Assembly (NCBI GenBank): GCA_033439685.1
Contig: JAUEDM010000004.1
Span: 372,001 to 436,000 of the forward strand
Direction: 5' to 3'
Source of the DNA: Apodospora peruviana
Lineage: Eukaryota; Ascomycota; Sordariomycetes; Sordariales; Lasiosphaeriaceae
DNA: 64,000 nucleotides
Shown here in pieces: positions 57,184 to 64,000 of this stretch. Every line of letters starts with the position of its first letter. The first letter of the stretch is position 1. Under the pieces are notes generated by a model. It saw only the letters and a program-made list of their open reading frames with translations. It was not told where the DNA came from and searched no databases. Made by a program: the position numbers and the translations under genes.

Positions 57184-58653
57184 TTAGTAGCGGTAACTGT
57201 ATCACGTTAGTAGCTGACAAAATAATATGAACAAATGTGAAACGTACTGGTCGGTCTTGTAAGGACCCTCGACACCCAAACTGAGGTATTCAGCCTGGAC
57301 GTCGGTCAAAGTGGTGAGCTCGACATTGCAGTGGTCGAGATGGAGACGGGCGACCTCCTCATCAAGAATCTTCGGGAGGACGTAGACCTTCTTTTCGAGC
57401 TTGCCGCTCTTGGCATACTCGACGTACTTCTCAGAGAAAGCAGCATCGTTGTTCTTGTAAAGCATGATTTGAGCCAGAACCTGGTTTGTGAAGCTGCAGG
57501 ACATGACGAAAGAGCTGTGACCAGTGGCACAGCCGAGGTTGACGAGACGGCCCTCGGCAAGGAGAATGATGTGGCGGCCGCTCTTCATCAAGAAGCGGTC
57601 AACCTGGGGTTTAATGTTCTGGACAGACGCAGCGTTCGCCTTGAGCCACGCAACATCAATCTCGACGTCAAAATGGCCAATGTCTGGAGTTGCGAGAATC
57701 AGCTTTGTGAAAAACATCACCGGGGTAGGACGGGCGAAAGACGGTCACATACTGCAGACAATGGCGTCGTTGGGCATGGCCTCGAAGTGCTTGCCAACTA
57801 GAATGTCACGGCAACCGGTCGTGGTAACGAAGATCTGGCCAACCGCAGCGGCCTTCTCCATGGTGGTCACCTGGTAACCAGCCATCGCAGCCTGCAGGGC
57901 GTTGATGGGGTCGACCTCAGTAACAAGGACACGGGCACCCATGCCATGAAGAGCCATAGCGCAGCCCTTGCCAACATCGCCGAAGCCGGCGACAACAGCA
58001 ATCTTGCCAGCAATCATAACGTCAGTGGCACGCTTGATGCCGTCAATGAGCGACTCACGGCAACCATAAAGGTTGTCAAACTTGGACTTGGTGACGGAGT
58101 CGTTGACATTGATGGCGGGGACAAGAAGCTTTCCCTCCTTGAGCATCTTGTAGAGGTGGTGGACACCAGTGGTGGTCTCCTCGGAGACACCATAACAGTC
58201 GGCGAGCATCTCCGGGTACTTGCTATGGACAAGAGCGGTAAGGTCACCACCGTCATCCAGAATCAAGTTAAGCTTCTTGCCATCCTTGAAGGCGACAAGC
58301 TGCTGCTCCAGGCACCAGTTGTACTCCTCCTCAGTCTCACCCTTCCAGGCAAACACAGGCACGCCGGCAGCGGCAATGGCGGCCGCAGCGTGGTCCTGGG
58401 TGCTGAAGATGTTGCACGACGACCATGTTACCTCGGCGCCCAGAGATGTGAGGGTCTCAATGAGGACAGCGGTCTGGATGGTCATGTGCAGGCAGCCGGC
58501 AATGCGGGCACCCTTCAGCGGCTGGTCGTTGGCATACTTCTTACGGGTAGCCATCAGACCGGGCATCTCGTTCTCGGCCAGCTCAATCTCCTTGCGCCCG
58601 AAGGCAGCAAGGGACAGGTCGGCGACCTTGAACTTGTGTGCAGGAGCAGACAT
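57184..58653 (-). CDS. sah1: S-adenosyl-L-homocysteine hydrolase
   Basis: Three exons, 58653-57753, 57683-57248 and 57196-57184, give 449 residues, the usual fungal length. The enzyme reversibly splits S-adenosylhomocysteine into adenosine and homocysteine, removing the inhibitory product of methyltransferases in the cytosol. Family blocks are [54 protein letters not shown] and the NAD site [18 protein letters not shown]. The first intron interrupts the conserved [12 protein letters not shown]. The last exon is only 13 bases and supplies the C-terminal HYRY, whose Lys/Tyr region contacts NAD of the neighbouring subunit in known structures. Without that exon the frame runs on into the intron. 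The start ATG is followed by [22 protein letters not shown], typical for the family. It lies downstream of eIF3h on the same strand. Confidence 0.97.
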
Positions 58654-59604
58654 TGTGAGGCAAGGCTGTACTGAATCGTGATGTATGTTAGCACAGAACA
58701 GGCGTCACCGGGTTTCCGGGTTGGAAGAGGAAGAGGAAAAACTCACATTTCAGATGAGGGGAGGGGTAAATTTTGATGAGGGGTCCTGCAATCTTGGTGG
58801 TGTCTCTGTGTTAGATACGGTCTGTCAAGATGTCCAAGATGCCCCTTCTTTACCTGAAAATAACAATTGGGTTCGTGGAGAGGGAGGAGATGGGGAGCTG
58901 AGAAGAGCGGAGGAAGGTTGAGAAAAAGAAAAAGAAGAGAGGAAAGAGGAGGGGGTGAACGGCACAGTTGGGAAAGAAAGGGACCCCAGAAGTGGGGCGG
59001 CGGGGAATGAACTCCAGGGACGCTTGTCGGTGAGGGCAGACCCAAGCTAGTCCGTGTTCGGTAATTTCCGCCCACCAGCTGCCCCTCGGGGCCCGCCTTC
59101 GGGTTAACAATGGATCCATTAGTGGGCGGCGTGGGCGCCTGGGCGGAACCAACCTTCCAAGTGGGGCACGGCATTCAATTTCTCAAGATTCCCCGGTCAA
59201 GATATAACTCAACTCCGGCCTGTTTCACAGATAGGCCATTGGGACGTGGACATTACGGACATCAACGATGATGAGCCAGATTCTTTAAAAAGCACAGAAG
59301 GGCACGAATCAATACACTGGCGTATTTGAGCTGCTCGCTCTCGGAAGATCTATTACTGGTGATCCGATACGCCCCTCTCCATAGCGTTTCTTTTAGTGTC
59401 GCTAAATCAGCACCAAAGAACACCGTGCCGCCGTCTAGGTAAGCATGCCAGGAACGTGCCTCGCCTCCACTGCCAAAGTATGTGCAGCGTCGGCCAGGCT
59501 GGTACAGCGTACATAACAACACCCGAACGCCAAACTCAATGCGGTTGAGTGATTGTGGCCCCAGCCAATGATCCATAACTCTCCTCGCGCACCGCAGATC
59601 CACC
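58654..59604. promoter_or_regulatory. Promoter region of the S-adenosylhomocysteinase gene
   Basis: About 0.95 kb between the sah1 start and the eIF3h stop, both on the minus strand. It has a purine-rich (plus strand) block around 58860-58985, meaning a pyrimidine-rich tract on the transcribed sense strand. Frames at 58743-59174 and 59262-59855 look non-coding. Confidence 0.5.
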
Positions 59605-60853
59605 TCACTCGGGCAGCAAGTTCCCGCGGACGGCAAACATCTTGGACGTGATATTCGCCGTGAATCCATCAACCTGCTTGCTGTACTGCTCAACCTGCTT
59701 GGCATTGAGCATACCCTCCAAACGGCTCGGCTCCTGCGGTAGCTTGAACAGTCTCTGCCACTCATCCTCCGGCAGCGGCTGCTGTTTGGCGGCCAGCCGT
59801 GCCGCGTTCTCTGCCTTCCTCTTGGTCTGCCATTGGGTGATCTTGAACTGTTCACGTGTCAATTGCCGCTGGTAGTATTGGTGGTTATTGAGGTCCGTAT
59901 AGTGAGCCTCGATGCTGTCGAGGAGAAGGTCACATGTCTTCTCGAGGAAAGGGTCGATCGACACATCAAGTGCATCGAAAGACGGGTATGCGGGAATGCG
60001 TGCTGGGTCGCGGCGGATGTCGTCAAGCGAGGTCGGCAGAGGAATCTCGGGGTTATCCGGCAGGGCAGGTATCTGATGCAGGAACGAGGTGAGAAGGTGA
60101 GAGTTGTGCACAATAACAGGAACCTCGACGATGATGTCCTTGAACGTCAACTTCGATTTTTGCAGGCTGCGGTTCACATTGTGTTAGAAGCGGGTCGGTC
60201 GAATCACAAAGGGTTCAGACTAACCTCTCGGTTGTGAATTTCCCCTCTTTGTAGGCCGCCATGAAGTCGGTTGACAGCTTGAATGCGCGCAGGCTCAGAG
60301 AGCCTTGGGAACTCCTGCTTACGTCGTGGACGAGCGCGACTGTCTTGTCGTTTTCGCGTTGGTAGTGATACTGGTTCTCAATAAAGCTGAGGTTGATGAA
60401 GTTTCCCATGGTTGCGCTGGTGTACCAGCCCACGTTGTTCGCGTCCACATTGACCTCCTTCAAATGCCGGATCATCTCATTCTGATAGACAATATTGGCC
60501 TTTGCCCGAGGAGCCGCGGCGGCGAGGCTCGAGGCATCATTCTGGTGGCTGTCGGTGTTGGAAACATCGGCAGTCGGGAAGGGGAAAGCGTTTGTGATTT
60601 CCAGCACACCACCGGTGTCCATGCCTACGATGGATCCCGTTGCGGTCGTCGGGAAGCTTGACGAGCAGTGCTTGACAATTTTCATGACAACCTAACACTA
60701 AGATCAGTATCAATATGTCCATCGCGGCATACGTGTGTGCGCGTGTGTGCGTAATGGCGGGGGGGGTTGGCTTCGCGAGAATGGCTATGGGATGCTCACA
60801 AGCGCCTCGACCTGCGCCGACTTGAAGGGTACATCCTTCTGAGCGTCGGCCAT
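59605..60853 (-). CDS. eif3h: Translation initiation factor eIF3 subunit H
   Basis: Three exons, 60853-60800, 60691-60225 and 60166-59605, give 360 residues. The protein is an MPN-domain subunit of eIF3, absent from budding yeast but kept in filamentous fungi. Exon 1 encodes [18 protein letters not shown] and continues [11 protein letters not shown], then [21 protein letters not shown], which is the MPN beta core. The metal-binding JAMM motif of MPN+ proteases is not intact ([15 protein letters not shown] replaces HxHxxxxxxxS/T..D), as expected for eIF3h. C-terminal helices include [19 protein letters not shown] and end VRGNLLPE. It acts in the cytoplasm in mRNA recruitment and reinitiation. 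Intron acceptor and donor choices are fixed by the conserved frame on both sides. Confidence 0.94.
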
Positions 60854-61901
60854 GATGACGACGTTACGAAAAGCTCGGAAAGGTTTGGGATCGGTCGGTA
60901 TTGCAGATGCGCGTGGTGGGTATAGATTCGGTGGTCGGTGGTAAGGCTGCTGTCGTTTGGTCCGCGGAGAACTTTTTGGGAATTCTTGCTGCTAATAATT
61001 TGTGGGCAACTGAGGTGGCTTGAATGGGAGAACTGGCAGGCTAGCATACTATTGTACGGCGCTGCAGTGAAGGGAGCAAGAGCGGGGTCGAGGGGATGTG
61101 GCTGAGAATTTGCTGTGGCGGCGCCCTCAGAGGTGCCTGGTTTGACGATCGATACAACTTCGGTGGAATTTGTGGGCTCCTTTGCTGAGTGCCTTTATAG
61201 CTTGTTACCTCGGCCATCTTTGTTGAGCGCCTCTTCTCATTGTGCAACATCACTCAACAATGGTCGTGTGTCGATCCTCGTCAGGTACGGACGTACCATT
61301 ACACACATCGCACAGTGAATCACACGGCGTGATGGACGACGCGAAATTTCAGTCACGCTTCAAATTCACCGGGGCAGCTAAGATACCCGCAGTGCTTTTG
61401 GGTGGGTGAATAAAATAATAACCTGGAAGGGTGCTCCTTCGTGTGCGGTCACGAAATCGAGGGCTGGCCACTGATTTGACATTGAAGCAGTACCATCCCA
61501 CGCGTCCCCCACGTCGAACCTCCTCTCGGAATGCTTAGGATTTCTTAAATGGACGACACCCGCCAATTTCTTTTCTTCATAACTAACAACCTCAACTTCG
61601 TCCTCTTGCTTTTCCATCTGTATTCTCCTCCCCGCCGTGGAGCTGCCACCGTCAATTGATACCGCGAGTTCCGCATATACATTGCGTTGGGCGGCCATTG
61701 GTCGCATCTAAAAGCGGAACAAGATCTATTCTTTCTATGATGCGCTCTATGGATATCTTAGGTTTGCTAGGGTCGATAATTAGGAGAAGTCGCTACGCCG
61801 AAATTCCCACACGACTATCCGCCGCCGCCGCCGCGTCCCCAAGGTTGCCGAGTCCTTCGTCATCCGCTTCCCCGAGGATCTATCTGCTGGGGCTGCGCCG
61901 G
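60854..61901. other. Intergenic region between the eIF3h start and the UPF0643 gene
   Basis: About 1.05 kb. A 109-codon minus-strand frame (61378-61707) begins at an ATG but has no known features; see the rejected list. The eIF3h promoter lies here. Confidence 0.5.
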
Positions 61902-62632
61902 TTAAGGAGTCCAGTCCGATATATCCCAGCTCTCGATGCCATCTCGGATAGTCAGCCTGTGTCGGTCGATCTTCCAGAACGAGTACAATGACCTGGCAGC
62001 CCCGGCCGCCTTGCGGTGTGCCGGTCCAATGCCCCCTTTCTTTGCGTCTTCCTGGGAACTCCAGATGCATGTCGCAAGGTTGCGACCCTCGATATCTGGA
62101 GTGCCGAACCAATATCTGCCAAACATGTCAGTATGTGTGTACCACTTGCGCTACAGATGAGAACAGCCTACTTGAGGAATCCGCCACTGGCGGTCGCCTC
62201 CGCATGTGCAGCCTTGTCGAGTGCACCTAGTTCCGCATAGACGGTTGTCGGAGGGATCTGGGAACGGAAGGCAACAACGAAGAAGGAAGTCTCCCTCCAT
62301 GTATGGTTCGTCTCTCGCGCCAGTGCCCGGAGAGTTGCCATGATTTCTTCCCAGTTGAACGTTTCCAGGTACGGCGCAGTGGCGTAGTCCTGCCGGAGAC
62401 ACTTTAGGTCGGCCAGCGCAAGTGCGAGATGCCGATTCTCGACGTCGAGGCTTTCGAGGTCGAGGAGATGGTCTGGTTCGGTGTAAGGTGATACGACCAG
62501 ATACCTGTGCTGGTCCAAGACCCCATTGGTGCTTGGAATCTCAATCTCAGAGACCGCAGGCACACACTTTACGTCCTCGTTCCGGGAGGACCAACTTGGG
62601 GCACTCCCCAGAGGCCTCTGGGTCAAGGTCAT
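61902..62632 (-). CDS. UPF0643-family conserved protein of unknown function
   Basis: Two exons, 62632-62172 and 62115-61902, encode 224 residues. The splice (56-bp intron) joins ASGGFLK to YWFGTPDIEGRNLATCIW, a motif I associate with the UPF0643 family (S. pombe PB2B2.08). Other conserved-looking parts are ENRHLALALADLKCLRQDYA, FNWEEIMATLRALARETNHTW and AGAARSLYSFWKIDRHRLTI. Many aromatic and charged residues lie in predicted helices; no signal peptide or membrane segment is seen. Function is unknown. The start is the first ATG in frame and precedes a region without conservation, so a slightly later start cannot be ruled out. Confidence 0.8.
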
Positions 62633-63819
62633 TATCTTGGGGGATGAGCGAGGACTGCGAGATTGATACGCCAGGAATGATGACGACGGCAGACCAAGTT
62701 TGGAGAAGGGCGACTAGGTGAAGCAGAGGAGGGAGAAAGATGAGTGGAGCTCTGGGGTTTATATGCCTTGTCCCGTCAGTCTCGGCTGCGGTGGGTCAAA
62801 CATCAAGAGCTGGATCGAGGGAGGACGGATTTGCGCAAGTCGTAAGAGAAGGGGGAGCGGAGGCAGTGATAGCCGGGTCAGGGGGGCGAGGTCGGATGCA
62901 GTGGGCGCACGCCGACAGCAAACTGTCCTGATGACATGGAGTCAAGGAATCGCGACTCTTGCCGGAAGCTGTGACGACCACGCGATAGCCCTGCAGATCC
63001 CAGCATGGGGGGAGCCTGGCGGGTCGTCCCGACCACATGTTGCGGGACGGTGGGAACTGTTGTCTCAATCGCGCAATCGGTTACAAGGGTGGTGCGATTC
63101 CAGACCATGGAGCCTTGCTCCTCGAAGCCAACGGCCAGTCAGAACAATGGCAATGGGCAACGGCAACTAGTAGTGTGCCTGTTCATGGGAGGATATGAAG
63201 GGCATTTTTTCTGGCATTGGCTTTGTCCTCACCGCCACGGTCTTTGAACCTCAGTCCAGGACGCGGAATGCGAGCCGATGGGAAGCATTTGTTTCTATTT
63301 AGGTGGGGCGGGTTGGTTACACGGACTGCCACCTAGCCACAATCGCCCATGGTCAGTCAGTGTCGGATTCTTTTATCGCAACCAAAAGCCCATGGGCCTT
63401 CTTGGTCCTGGAGGCCTGACCCTCGGCTAAAACAAACAACGGCAGGAAGAGCTACCTTACTCAACCTGGTACCATTGCAGGACGTCGAAACAGCGACTGA
63501 TTAAATTTCTGTGGCAAGAATCCGGCTTGTTTGTTGGACAGAAGCGACACTGCCGAGTCATGTCCGTCGTCGTGACGCTCGGGTCGAACTGTGCCCTTTC
63601 CACCTCTCTTCTGCGCGGGACGCGGCACATTGACTGACAGCGACTTCGGAGACCACCACCCATATCAGATAAGCTCGAACTTGGGACCAACGAAGAACCA
63701 CCGCTCGGGCGCGACGGGCTCTCTTATCGCGGAATCTTTTGCCCACCTTGGCAGATGCGATGCATCGCGGATTGCTACCCTCCCCTGCATTTTCGCCAGT
63801 TCCAAAGGGACATGTCTCG
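62633..63819. other. Intergenic region between the carrier 3' end and the UPF0643 start
   Basis: About 1.2 kb. The UPF0643 promoter lies here. Overlapping short frames on both strands show no known domain. Confidence 0.5.
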
Positions 63820-64000
63820 TTATGGATGGTCGTCGGACCGAGCTGTTCTTTTGGCACCCTTCAGACTGAACTTGGCCGCCTCATAAGAACCAAGGTAGAG
63901 CCCACTGCCGAGGGCAGTCCACGATGCACGCAGCAGGGCGCCCCGAAACAGGCCACGGAGACCTTTCTCGCGAAAGATGGTCTTTGCAACATCGAGCCCG
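63820..64000 (-). CDS. Mitochondrial carrier (SLC25) protein, C-terminal end
   Basis: The gene enters from the right edge; 60 codons up to the TAA (63822-63820) are present. The sequence reads LDVAKTIFREKGLRGLFRGAL and then LLRASWTALGSGLYLGSYEAAKF. This is the third repeat of a mitochondrial carrier: the short matrix helix with the EKGLRGLFRGALLR signature and the sixth transmembrane helix. A basic tail (KGAKRTARSDDHP) follows. Carriers exchange metabolites across the inner membrane. The substrate-specific contact sites lie outside the window, so the subtype is not assigned. Confidence 0.85.
   Translation of the reverse strand, partial: GLDVAKTIFREKGLRGLFRGALLRASWTALGSGLYLGSYEAAKFSLKGAKRTARSDDHP

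Noticed and set aside
61378..61707. A 109-codon minus-strand frame as a small gene
   Set aside because: It begins at an ATG and is fairly hydrophilic, but no known protein is recognised and no flanking exon extends it. Transcript evidence would be needed.
1..64000. tRNA or rRNA genes
   Set aside because: A visual search for the internal promoter word GGTTCGANNCC and its reverse in intergenic DNA found no hit with a plausible cloverleaf. A tRNAscan run would be decisive.

Overview
The window is nuclear DNA from a filamentous ascomycete (Pezizomycotina, most likely a sordariomycete). The genes carry short introns (mostly 51-130 bp) with GTRNGT donors, CTRAC-type branch sites and YAG acceptors. 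The gene set fits this group: a fungal alternative oxidase, a CrzA/Crz1 zinc-finger factor, a Mix23/Cid2 protein, a UPF0643 protein, a DUF7053 protein and a binuclear zinc-cluster factor. The order is ordinary eukaryotic housekeeping with no operons. I saw no CRISPR array, insertion sequence, rRNA or convincing tRNA.

Layout, left to right. 0-6.2 kb: the 3' end of MDM31, eIF3j (minus, four exons ending in a 16-nt exon), then the alternative oxidase behind a promoter holding phased CGG triplets. 6.2-15.7 kb: the calcineurin-responsive factor Crz1, an enoyl-reductase-like MDR oxidoreductase with a (TC)23 tract upstream, and a small DUF7053 protein. 15.7-20.4 kb: a gene-poor stretch. 20.4-28.1 kb: the most unusual locus, a probable single gene for a roughly 2,425-residue disordered protein. 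It has about 24 copies of an acidic-tryptophan-lysine module, a long charged helix, polyproline and three acidic-flanked hydrophobic motifs. 28.9-30.6 kb: an MFS transporter gene broken by a +1 and a -1 shift. 31.8-43.3 kb: Ufe1 SNARE, aspartate aminotransferase, Rrp1/Nop52, sphingoid-base kinase and the NatA subunit Naa15. 44.2-44.9 kb: Mix23. 44.9-50.7 kb: a second gene-poor stretch. 50.7-53.8 kb: a Zn2Cys6 factor with a frameshift near its C-terminus. 54.9-64 kb: a D-2-hydroxyacid dehydrogenase, S-adenosylhomocysteine hydrolase, eIF3h, a UPF0643 protein and the last repeat of a mitochondrial carrier.

By theme, several products act in mitochondria (Mdm31, alternative oxidase, aspartate aminotransferase, Mix23, carrier). 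Others act in translation or ribosome biogenesis (eIF3j, eIF3h, Naa15, Rrp1), in Ca2+/calcineurin and sphingoid signalling (Crz1, long-chain-base kinase), and in the ER (Ufe1). Nothing suggests that they form one pathway. Exon models were built by eye from splice consensus, reading phase and remembered family conservation. No alignment, transcript or database search was available, so intron boundaries and first exons are predictions.
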